Source of the DNA: Pseudomonas pseudonitroreducens
GTDB lineage: Bacteria; Pseudomonadota; Gammaproteobacteria; Pseudomonadales; Pseudomonadaceae
Length of the DNA stretch: 64,000 bases
Assembly (NCBI RefSeq): GCF_021603645.1
Contig: NZ_BQHJ01000007.1
Location: 186,001-250,000, forward strand
Direction of reading: 5' to 3'
Shown one piece after another: positions 9,777 to 17,179 of the stretch; position 1 is the stretch's first letter; each line of letters begins with the position of its first letter. The position numbers and the translations under genes are program-made. The notes under the pieces are model-generated. The model was not told where the DNA came from, did no database searches, and saw only the letters and a program-made list of their open reading frames with translations.

Positions 9777-11536
9777 GGCGTTGCCTCACTCGCTTCAGCC
9801 CGCTCAGTGATGCTGTTCATCATTGCCGTTATCTGCTCAGAAAATGATGCACCACTCCAAAGCATCAGCCTGGCATCTTTTATTTTTTTCTTGACCGACT
9901 CAGTATTTGGGAGAACACAGCAGGCAACGATACCGCGACCTTCAATTCCTCCGTAGAAGCGCACAAGGTTCTGCAGCTTCATAATCTGCTCTTGCGTTAC
10001 ATTGCCCGCCTTGCATTCCACGATATAAAGCGAATAACCGTCGGTGAATGTGATGTCCAGCTCGTTGTATTCAACACCGAAGCTCGAATAGCCTTTTGAC
10101 TCTTCTAAATTCAAGTTCAGCTTGACATTGATGCGCAAGTCTTGAATGACTCCAGCATCCTCGTAGGGTTTGCACTGCAAATAAACAAACTCCTCGAACC
10201 AGCCGCCAGATAGGTATTTGGCGAAATCAGGCCACTTCTCAAATCTCAGATCTAATCCGTAGCCCTGGACGGATACTGCCTCCATGTCATCCAGCTTGAA
10301 ATTGAAGCCGTCACGACAAATCTCGAATGGCCTGAATGCATTGTTATAGTCGGTCAGTTCTCTATAAAATCTACGCACCTTGTCACGATGCAGCCAAAGG
10401 GTCTCGGTCAGAAGTTGGCGACTTGGCGATATATCCTTCATGAAGGAACTGCCTGCAATCTCCAAACCATCGCTATTCAGGTGCAAAAATGTCTCGATTG
10501 AATCAATCTGCCTGATTTTTTCGCGCCGAACACTGTCAATGAATATGACGCGACGATTCTTGCTGTCAAAATAAAACGGAACAGCGCCCAGTTCACGTGC
10601 AGCAGAGAGCGCGCCAGCAAACATCAATTTTGTGCCGCCAGTTAAATTGATTCCAATTCGTGTTTTTTCTGGAAATTGCTTTGCCAGCTCGGTGATTTGT
10701 TCGTGAACAGCGCGATCATCCCAGGGGTCAACGGTAAGTTCATGCAGGTCCCGAGAGCCAATAAAGGTTTGCATACATGCAGCAGGGAAGTCTTTTGAGT
10801 TGACAAAAATGTGATGCGCCGACTCAAATTGCCGGATGCTCAACAAGGCAGGCATCCGTTGCTCACCAAAAAGATGGAATGTCACATCGAACCCGTTGGA
10901 GATGCCTCGGATCGCAGCCTGTTTTGAGCTGTGTCGCTCAAGCCACTCAGCAGGCAACGCTATGACTTCAGGTGCTTTGCCAATGATGGACGATGCTATG
11001 AGTCTTTTTTTGAGCTCAGGGTAGCTCAGCGCCGCGAGCGCCCAGACAAAGGCCATCACCGGAGTTCCTGGGCTGAGATAGAGCGTGACGAGCTTTTCAC
11101 CTGGCTCCTGTTCAACCCCATCCAGCGCCCGCATTGCGCTAGCGTAAATACCTTCGGTGTCGTTGAGCTGGTAAAGTTTCTCGCTATTTAAACGGATCCT
11201 TGCGTTGCAGCCCAGGGCGGCGGCTTTCTTTTTCAGCCAGGCTTCAAAATGTTCATGTGCGACAGAGGTATTGGCGAACCTGGAGACAAACTGATTAGTA
11301 AGCTTCCAGTCTTTCTCTTGCCCCATGCTTCGTATTGACGCCAATTCAAGCGTGAACGTCTTCTGTGCCTCGATCAATTCGCTGGCATCATTATCCGTCC
11401 GGGTGTAACCCAGGATAATGATGTCCGAGTAGGACGCGCCCGCAAGGGCGCTCGCAATAGGGCCGTCGGTATTCTCAAACCCCAGAGACGCGCGAAAATC
11501 GGTGATTCCATACCACGTGAGCAGAAATCTCTTCAT
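9773..11536 (-). CDS. CARF-like sensor with C-terminal PD-(D/E)xK nuclease (Card1/DUF1887-like layout)
   Basis: A 587-aa protein starting at an ATG that overlaps the FtsK-like stop (ATGA). The N-terminal ~180 residues look like a Rossmann-type half (a hydrophobic strand, then SDIIILGYT). Near residue 300 comes NLTGGTKLMFAGAL followed by a strand and helix. TGGTK is the ligand-loop signature of Card1/Can-type CARF proteins, which bind cyclic oligoadenylates made by type III CRISPR complexes. The C-terminal ~150 residues contain ELDITF...YIVECKAG, a good D...ExK restriction-nuclease core. No cas10 or other CRISPR gene is in the window, so if it senses a nucleotide the synthase is elsewhere or unknown. 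Domain order resembles DUF1887 proteins; active-site identity is by eye only. Confidence 0.72.
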   Translation of the reverse strand: MKRFLLTWYGITDFRASLGFENTDGPIASALAGASYSDIIILGYTRTDNDASELIEAQKTFTLELASIRSMGQEKDWKLTNQFVSRFANTSVAHEHFEAWLKKKAAALGCNARIRLNSEKLYQLNDTEGIYASAMRALDGVEQEPGEKLVTLYLSPGTPVMAFVWALAALSYPELKKRLIASSIIGKAPEVIALPAEWLERHSSKQAAIRGISNGFDVTFHLFGEQRMPALLSIRQFESAHHIFVNSKDFPAACMQTFIGSRDLHELTVDPWDDRAVHEQITELAKQFPEKTRIGINLTGGTKLMFAGALSAARELGAVPFYFDSKNRRVIFIDSVRREKIRQIDSIETFLHLNSDGLEIAGSSFMKDISPSRQLLTETLWLHRDKVRRFYRELTDYNNAFRPFEICRDGFNFKLDDMEAVSVQGYGLDLRFEKWPDFAKYLSGGWFEEFVYLQCKPYEDAGVIQDLRINVKLNLNLEESKGYSSFGVEYNELDITFTDGYSLYIVECKAGNVTQEQIMKLQNLVRFYGGIEGRGIVACCVLPNTESVKKKIKDARLMLWSGASFSEQITAMMNSITERAEASEATP

Positions 11537-14208
11537 TGAGTGCTTTCCTGAACATATGGCCGGAACCATGTGATGTCATTCGTCATTTTGTTTACGAATA
11601 CAGCTCGGCTCGGTTTTTCAATACCTTTGAACTTACCAACACCGCCACTCACAAGCGATCCGGCATCGTCTTCATTCATGCAGTACGCCACGCGCAATTC
11701 GAAAAAGGAGAAAAGGTCTTTGCAGGCACTGGCACAGCGCTGCCAACGGTCAACAAAAATAAATACAAACGTCCCCTTTCTTGGGCCGTCCTCGGCGAGA
11801 CGCTTTAACAAGTCAGCCGGGGTAGGTGGTTCGCCAGGCTTGGGCGATCTAAACGCTGGGGCTGGCTGTAGTACTTTCTCGGAATCCAGGCCATCGATAA
11901 TCAATGCTACGCGGCGATTCCCAATATCGTCTGATATCGCTTGAAGTGGTAGCTCGGATATATCGTCGAATATCTTGAGGCGTGCACCGAGCATCTGCGC
12001 TGCGGCTGAGAATCCTCCTCCTGGGGGGATCCCGCGCGCGTTGAAGTACACGATTTCATCAAAGCCATCGACGAAAGTCAGACTAAAAAGCGTAGCGGAC
12101 AGGAGTCCATCGTGAATGTGGTCATTGTAGCCGCTGAATAGAACATTGAACGCGGATCGACGAGTAAGTGATACCGTCAACGGTTTTGAATCGAATGCGA
12201 GGTTTTCGCCCAAAAGAAGAGCTTCTTCATGCGCACAAGCTGTCTGATATTCAAAGGGAGACGGTATCTGCGGAAGGAATGCACCGCTGAAGATTTTGGT
12301 TTTTTCAGCCACCCCAGAAAGAGATGTACGCGCTATCAACTTCGTCAACAAATCACGTCGATGCTCACTTTCTCCGGCGAATGGAATCATGAACTTCACA
12401 TTGCCGGATTTGGCACCATTAGCATTGTTGATGATGCCTTCAGGTGGGCTGCGCAGCTCTGCGGCTGCCCAATTCCCGCCCCCGAGGATCATTGCGGAGT
12501 CTTCCTGCCCACAAGCCAGTGCAATACGGCATCCCAACTGGGTGATGATGCTTCCGATTGACTGTGCGTTGATGCCTTTCAAAGTCTGAGTAGCCAGGAG
12601 GATGTGAATACCGAACGAGCGCCCCTGTTTCAAGAGCTTCGACAGCAACTGCTCAGCAGCTTCTGCCACCTGGCGACTTTCTGAGAACAGAATTTGGAAC
12701 TCATCTATGACTAGCAGGACGCGTGGCAACCGTATCCCGCTTGATTTTCGGTATTCGCTGAAATCGTTGACATTTTTTGACTTGAATATGCGTGCACGCG
12801 TTTCCAGTTCATCCACAAGATGCCTTAATACAGTGACGCCATATTCAGGGTCACTTTCCGTAGCGACAAGGCGGGCTTGTGGGACTGGGGGAGTTGCGTA
12901 AATATTGAACTCAGTCGATTCCTTGTAATCCAGTAGATAAAGATCAAGCTCCTCGGTCGGGTATTTCTCGCATAACGTGTGAATCAAAACATGGAGCAGA
13001 TTGGATTTTCCCGAGCCTGTCTTCCCCGCAAGCAGTACATGATGCTCGGAGTCCGTCGCGCCCAGTCTCAGGGGAGCGAAGTCGCCTGTGGTCGTCCAGC
13101 CGATGGGAATATCAAAGCCAGCAAGAGTCGTCTCACCCTTGCCGAAGCTCGTCCAGAGATCAGGCATCGTTTTCTTGAAGCGCGTCTTAGCAGCACAATC
13201 TTCAACGAGCTTTGCGAGAAAGCCATCCAGCACATCCTGTCGCGGCCATTGCTCCGGCTGGTATGTGAATGACAGCTCGCCAGCCCCAGCGCGTTGCAAC
13301 AGATCATTCAGTTGCATGGTTGAGTTTTTCAGCGTGGCGTTGAGCTTTTCATATCGCCGGTCTTCCATGCGCTGCTCATCAATTGCAACGATGGGCAGCA
13401 CGCCGCAGCGTGGACCGTTTTCAAAAATGCGGCCAAGAAACCAGAGAGATTTTTCCGACATCTGCTCTGGCACATCAAAAAGCACCACCACCTTGTGAGG
13501 TAATGAATTGCCGGGGTTGATCGCGTTGTATTCCGACCAGTTGGATGCCTTGTCATTGAACCGCTGCTGGATCAACTCCTCAATTTCGTCCGTCAGCTTT
13601 CCGAGCGCAGCTTCGATTTCATCCGAACGAGTAAGAACATGACCTTGCGGCACCAATTGCTCTACCTTCAGCAATGGCCGGAACGGCTCGACCGATTGCC
13701 CCTGCTGCAGGGGGTCAATCAGTGTCAACTCTACTTGACCTACTGGCAAAGCCTGCAGCAACCGTAACAAGAGACAATGCACGAGGCGTTTCTGCTCTGC
13801 ATCGCCTTGTGAAAAAACAAGAGCACTGGATAAGGGGAATGAGATGAATTTAGGGGCCTGACAAGATAGCTTCTCAAAAGAGACTTGCTCCGTGCCAAGC
13901 ACAAGACCTGCTGGAATTTCTGATGCCATCAATGGCTTATCTACACAAAAATCCACGAAGGCAGGTTGTTGTTGTCTGAGCTGCGAGCTTGCGTTCGCTA
14001 TAGCAGTTGCATTTCTTTCCCACTCTTTGGAAAAACCTGCCTGCCAATTCGACCTCCTTATGTTTCGATTGCGTTCCTGGTCTTCGCTTAATGCTTTTTT
14101 GGTGGTATCGAATTCGCGGTCGATGCGCGCACAACCTTCTTGATAGTCCGCAACTGCCTTGTGTAGCTTGGAAATGATGCTCTGAAAATCCTTTGCGCTT
14201 CCACTCAT
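11533..14208 (-). CDS. FtsK/SpoIIIE (EccC-like) multi-ATPase translocase
   Basis: An 891-aa soluble ATPase. Residues ~1-110 form a coiled coil. A degenerate first ATPase-like half follows. Then comes a full FtsK-type domain: Walker A AGKTGSGKSN near residue 400, Walker B LLVIDEF near residue 504, and the following HILLATQ motif. A C-terminal third module keeps a DG-type Walker B (ALIIDGLDSE) but I see no Walker A. The three-module plan resembles EccC of type VII secretion, yet there are no transmembrane helices. The ATG at 14208 makes an ATGA overlap with the preceding gene; a GTG three codons upstream is the alternative. With a WXG100-like protein in the same operon, it may move that protein or its partner, or pump DNA. 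Function inferred. Confidence 0.85.
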   Translation of the reverse strand: MSGSAKDFQSIISKLHKAVADYQEGCARIDREFDTTKKALSEDQERNRNIRRSNWQAGFSKEWERNATAIANASSQLRQQQPAFVDFCVDKPLMASEIPAGLVLGTEQVSFEKLSCQAPKFISFPLSSALVFSQGDAEQKRLVHCLLLRLLQALPVGQVELTLIDPLQQGQSVEPFRPLLKVEQLVPQGHVLTRSDEIEAALGKLTDEIEELIQQRFNDKASNWSEYNAINPGNSLPHKVVVLFDVPEQMSEKSLWFLGRIFENGPRCGVLPIVAIDEQRMEDRRYEKLNATLKNSTMQLNDLLQRAGAGELSFTYQPEQWPRQDVLDGFLAKLVEDCAAKTRFKKTMPDLWTSFGKGETTLAGFDIPIGWTTTGDFAPLRLGATDSEHHVLLAGKTGSGKSNLLHVLIHTLCEKYPTEELDLYLLDYKESTEFNIYATPPVPQARLVATESDPEYGVTVLRHLVDELETRARIFKSKNVNDFSEYRKSSGIRLPRVLLVIDEFQILFSESRQVAEAAEQLLSKLLKQGRSFGIHILLATQTLKGINAQSIGSIITQLGCRIALACGQEDSAMILGGGNWAAAELRSPPEGIINNANGAKSGNVKFMIPFAGESEHRRDLLTKLIARTSLSGVAEKTKIFSGAFLPQIPSPFEYQTACAHEEALLLGENLAFDSKPLTVSLTRRSAFNVLFSGYNDHIHDGLLSATLFSLTFVDGFDEIVYFNARGIPPGGGFSAAAQMLGARLKIFDDISELPLQAISDDIGNRRVALIIDGLDSEKVLQPAPAFRSPKPGEPPTPADLLKRLAEDGPRKGTFVFIFVDRWQRCASACKDLFSFFELRVAYCMNEDDAGSLVSGGVGKFKGIEKPSRAVFVNKMTNDITWFRPYVQESTQ

Positions 14209-14435
14209 TGATTCCACCCGCTGTCTTTGAATTGAAGCTCGCGAACGTCATTCAAAGTTCGATCAATGGCGAGCGATTGTTGCTGAAAAGCAGCATTGAA
14301 AATGCAGAGTGAATCGACTTCCTTGAGAATCGGATCAAGTACATCGGCAACAATGGACGCGCCGAACGTATCACGCACTCCCTCGCGAAATTTTCCAGCA
14401 CACATCGCAGCCATTCCAAAAGCCTCATCAAACAT
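14205..14435 (-). CDS. Small uncharacterised operon protein (76 aa)
   Basis: Not recognised. The ATG at 14435 overlaps the stop of the 114-aa gene by 8 nt; the longer frame to 14483 lies wholly inside that gene and is less likely. The protein is predicted helical, with a GMAAMCAGKFREG segment and a C-terminal TLNDVRELQF...W. Its size and helical character would suit a second small partner of the FtsK-like ATPase, in the manner of paired WXG100 proteins, but no WXG motif is present. Its conserved position between overlapping genes supports it being real. Confidence 0.55.
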   Translation of the reverse strand: MFDEAFGMAAMCAGKFREGVRDTFGASIVADVLDPILKEVDSLCIFNAAFQQQSLAIDRTLNDVRELQFKDSGWNQ

Positions 14436-14772
14436 CAGCTTCCTCCTCTTCCATATCACCATCGATTGGAAGTTCGAGAACATAGTGGTCAGCTACCGAG
14501 ACTTTGGGAAACAGGGGTGCGCAAATAGTCCCAGGCAAAAGGTAGCTCGATTCGAACTCCGGGCTCTTGGCCCTGAGTTCGCTTAGAAATGCGCGCCACT
14601 CTTGCTCGGACAACTCAATCGATCTGCAATTAACTGTCAGCTCCAAGAGGCGTGCGGTGGACGCATCCACACCGTCCATATTTCCGACATTTACTGCATG
14701 CAGGAGGACATCAACCTCAGCTCGAACTTGCGCGAGAAGGTCATGGCTAATAATTGCGAAACGTATTTTCAT
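14428..14772 (-). CDS. Small uncharacterised acidic operon protein (114 aa)
   Basis: Not recognised. The ATG at 14772 overlaps the previous stop as ATGA. The product starts with a helix-rich segment (KIRFAIISHDLLAQVRAEVDVLL), then SEQEWRAFLSEL, and ends in a strongly acidic tail (GDMEEEEADV). No signal peptide or catalytic motif is seen. It could be an adaptor or chaperone for the coiled-coil/nuclease-like protein encoded just upstream. Translational coupling on both sides is the main support for the gene. Confidence 0.6.
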   Translation of the reverse strand: MKIRFAIISHDLLAQVRAEVDVLLHAVNVGNMDGVDASTARLLELTVNCRSIELSEQEWRAFLSELRAKSPEFESSYLLPGTICAPLFPKVSVADHYVLELPIDGDMEEEEADV

Positions 14773-16079
14773 GGTTGCTCCTCCTCGTTTTGGCGGATGA
14801 AATCAAGACAGGACTGATCTATTTCATTTTTCCTTGGCAGCATTCCCACCATCGGTGAGCCAGCTTCGCGCAGGGCATCGCGCAGTTCTTTCTGTTTTTC
14901 TTCTGGCAAATCGTGGATGTCTCGTGAGCAAAGAGTGCATTGCGCGTCTGCTTGCTTGTGCCCTTCGGCCTGAAAAATCATGTGATCTTTCTGCGAATAG
15001 AGGTATTCCGCCTTGCCGCATTTCACTTCGAATGCCATCGAGCCTCCCACAGGAGCCCCCATGCCCTCACCACGTCCCAGAATGACCGGAACCCGCAAGT
15101 CAGTGACTATCAAATCTGTTTTTGTGTAGCGTCCGTTATCGCCCACAAAGGTTCGCCCTTGCGTCTCGATCCGGCCGCCAAGTGGCGCAAGTGCGTGCCG
15201 AACTATCTGCTCCCCGAATTCACCGCTCAGGTGTATCCGTGCCTTACGTGCGACGATGTTTCGCTCTGCATCACCCTTGGCGGCTACCCATTGGTTCCGA
15301 AATTTATCGACCTGCTTGCGATACGCTGGATCACGGTCGTAAAGATATTCCTGAAGCAATCGTCTCTGCTCTGACGATAGGTTCATGCGGTCTCGCAACA
15401 TATCCGGAGTCACAGGGCGGCCATCTTTGGCAGGGTCCCATTTCAACCAAGCATGGAATTGCGCAGCGGACGGGTTTGTCGCGAGATAAGCATCCAGTGC
15501 TTGTTGCGCGGATATCAAGCGTGCAGTGCCAGCTTCAATCGCCTGATCGACAGTTGCCAAGTGCGCATTGCATGCTTGTAGGGTCTGCTCCAGGGTATGT
15601 TCCGCCATCGCCTCGGCCTGATTCGCAAGATCCACGCGCTGCTCCATGGATATGCGATCTCCTTTCGCCACCTCAAGCTCTGCTCTTGCTTGCTCCAGCA
15701 TGCTCTGAGCCTGCTCAACAGCGGCTTCTGCTTCAGCCACGGCAGAGTCCTCGCCGGAGCAGTCCGGGCAACGTCCATCGTCATCGTGCGGCTGAGCAAG
15801 GCAAGCAGATAGCGCAGACTCGGCGGAAGAAAGCGAGCTCTGACTGCTATCGAGCGCTTGCTCAGCGCCGTCAACATTTTGCGTGGCGGCTTGCTCCTGC
15901 TGGATGGCACTTTCCAACATGCTTGCGCTGTTCTGCGCTTCTTCACGAGCCTCTGCGCATTTCTGCTCCGCAACAGCAATTTGTTCGCGGCATGCGGCCT
16001 CTAGCGCCTCGCGCACTGACTGCAGATCGCGCACGAGGTCTTCCAAATTCTCCACTTGCCCAATTGAAACTTGTGCCAT
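14769..16079 (-). CDS. Coiled-coil protein with C-terminal nuclease-like domain (possible effector)
   Basis: A 436-aa protein from the ATG at 16079, preceded by a GAGG-type ribosome site; the frame is open further upstream but runs through the WXG gene. Residues ~1-200 are a long Ala/Gln/Glu coiled coil, interrupted by a CPDC pair. The C-terminal third contains TKTDLIVTDLR and, about 30 residues later, FEVKCGK, which reads like the D...ExK core of a PD-(D/E)xK nuclease. A second cysteine pair, CTLC, follows. A helical delivery-like N-terminus with a nuclease-like end is the layout of many T7SS/polymorphic effectors, and the gene follows a WXG100-like gene. It could equally be an intracellular defence nuclease. 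Domain call tentative. Confidence 0.6.
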   Translation of the reverse strand: MAQVSIGQVENLEDLVRDLQSVREALEAACREQIAVAEQKCAEAREEAQNSASMLESAIQQEQAATQNVDGAEQALDSSQSSLSSAESALSACLAQPHDDDGRCPDCSGEDSAVAEAEAAVEQAQSMLEQARAELEVAKGDRISMEQRVDLANQAEAMAEHTLEQTLQACNAHLATVDQAIEAGTARLISAQQALDAYLATNPSAAQFHAWLKWDPAKDGRPVTPDMLRDRMNLSSEQRRLLQEYLYDRDPAYRKQVDKFRNQWVAAKGDAERNIVARKARIHLSGEFGEQIVRHALAPLGGRIETQGRTFVGDNGRYTKTDLIVTDLRVPVILGRGEGMGAPVGGSMAFEVKCGKAEYLYSQKDHMIFQAEGHKQADAQCTLCSRDIHDLPEEKQKELRDALREAGSPMVGMLPRKNEIDQSCLDFIRQNEEEQP

Positions 16080-16095
16080 TGCGACCTCGCTGCCC

Positions 16096-16365
16096 TTAGC
16101 TTTGCAAATAATCCCGCAGCCGCGCCGCGAGCGCTGCCAGATATGGAACCTGCTCAGACGCGTTGTCGTTGAAGTGTTGCAACTGCTGAACGAGCGCGTT
16201 GTAATCCTCCTCAAATCGCGCCCGCTTTTCGTCTTGCCAGGTGTCTCCGAGTGAAGCAAAGGCACCGTTAAGATTGCCGACAGCATCGTTGAGCGAATCA
16301 ATAAATTGTTGTAACGAATATGCGAAGCGCTCAAGTTCTTCTGGATCGCCGATTGCTTGTGCCAT
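16096..16365 (-). CDS. WXG100-like small helical protein
   Basis: An 89-aa, all-helical protein with the central turn GDTWQDEK: tryptophan at residue 43, exactly where WXG100/ESAT-6-like proteins have W-X-G, here W-Q-D. An upstream helix (ELERFAYSLQQFIDSLN) and a downstream helix (ARFEEDYNALVQQLQHF) complete the hairpin. The ATG overlaps the vWA stop as TAATG. WXG100 proteins are normally partners of EccC-type FtsK ATPases, and one is encoded 2 kb downstream. The glycine is missing, so the family call rests on length, Trp position and context. Dimer formation and a role as substrate or adaptor are inferred. Confidence 0.65.
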   Translation of the reverse strand: MAQAIGDPEELERFAYSLQQFIDSLNDAVGNLNGAFASLGDTWQDEKRARFEEDYNALVQQLQHFNDNASEQVPYLAALAARLRDYLQS

Positions 16366-17099
16366 TACCAATACCCTCCATCTTCTGTCGAAGAACTTTG
16401 TGTCACAGAGTTCTGTTTATCCTGGCGTGCTTCGATTGTGGCCGGCTGGATGTCAATGGTGCTCGCTTCAGGTACATTATTTGGCGTCTGTGACTTCGTG
16501 CGAATGGTCACCGACATGGTGACAAACTTGAAGAAGTCACGTAGCTGCTTGGCGTTCTCTGCGTAGAAGAGGCGATTCGAGGTGCCTTCGATAAATTTCC
16601 CAAGTACCGCCTCGTCAGCATCAGCGCCTATCGCCATTGCCAAACGGTCACATTTTGCAGAGCGTCCGTCGCTAATAAACGCGTTCAGAGGTTTTTCCCA
16701 CGCATCATTAGGCCCACCATCAGAGACCAATACGACCGTTGGACGATACGCACGCGAAGGAATGACATCTTTGTCTTCGATCATCGCTTTGGCCATTTGC
16801 AATGCCGTGCCAAGCGGAGTCATGCCGCCAGCTGAAAGGTCCTGCCAATGAATATCGCTGGCGCTGGCAAGCGGCTGATGCAGCGCTACCTGAGAACCGA
16901 AAGTGATGATCGCAACATGGATTTCAGTTTCACCGTTCTCGGTGTCGCTGAACGTATCCAACATATCGCGAACGGCATCATTCACATTGCGGATTTTCTC
17001 TCCGCTCATGCTGCCGCTGACATCGAGAAGAAGCACGACTGGTAGAGGCTTCGCTTTCGGTGCCGTGAATTTCGACGGGTCGAATGGGATATTGCTCAT
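16365..17099 (-). CDS. TerY-like vWA domain protein, first gene of the 13-gene operon
   Basis: A 244-aa protein. The vWA domain (~20-190) has MIDAS DVSGSM at residues 26-31, the GGMTPLG threonine loop and VSDGGPND; the following AIGADADE segment is typical of TerY. The last ~50 residues are Gln/Ser/Thr-rich and probably disordered, a plausible phosphorylation region for the kinase encoded downstream. A strong ribosome site, AAAGGAG, lies 7 nt before the ATG. It opens the operon, 80 bp after the type III Res gene and just after a perfect 16-bp palindrome. TerY call good; role as the scaffold or substrate of the phosphorylation switch is inferred. Confidence 0.88.
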   Translation of the reverse strand: MSNIPFDPSKFTAPKAKPLPVVLLLDVSGSMSGEKIRNVNDAVRDMLDTFSDTENGETEIHVAIITFGSQVALHQPLASASDIHWQDLSAGGMTPLGTALQMAKAMIEDKDVIPSRAYRPTVVLVSDGGPNDAWEKPLNAFISDGRSAKCDRLAMAIGADADEAVLGKFIEGTSNRLFYAENAKQLRDFFKFVTMSVTIRTKSQTPNNVPEASTIDIQPATIEARQDKQNSVTQSSSTEDGGYW

Positions 17100-17159
17100 A
17101 TAAAAACTCCTTTATTCAAAGCTACGGTGTCCGCTCGTGTGCATGACGAAAACTTATCG

Positions 17160-17175
17160 TGCCGTCGCGACGGCA
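17160..17175. promoter_or_regulatory. Perfect 16-bp palindrome at the operon junction
   Basis: TGCCGTCGCGACGGCA is a perfect palindrome in the 80-bp gap between res and the first TerY-like gene. It has no loop and no following T-run in either direction, so a dimeric repressor or activator site is more likely than a terminator. I see no convincing sigma-70 promoter in the gap; read-through from the WYL promoter is possible. Confidence 0.4.
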
Positions 17176-17179
17176 GAAC

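Noticed and set aside
9773-11536. Type III CRISPR effector locus
   Set aside because: Only a CARF-like protein is present; no cas10, csm/cmr or array anywhere in the window.
14205-14483. Longer 92-aa version of the small operon protein
   Set aside because: Its extra N-terminus lies inside the 114-aa gene; the ATG at 14435 fits the short-overlap pattern of the operon.
11533-16365. Type VII secretion system
   Set aside because: An EccC-like ATPase and a WXG-like protein are seen but no membrane components or protease, and the ATPase has no transmembrane helix.
9288-17099. Tellurite-resistance (ter) operon
   Set aside because: The vWA genes are TerY-like but terB, terC, terD, terE and terZ are absent.
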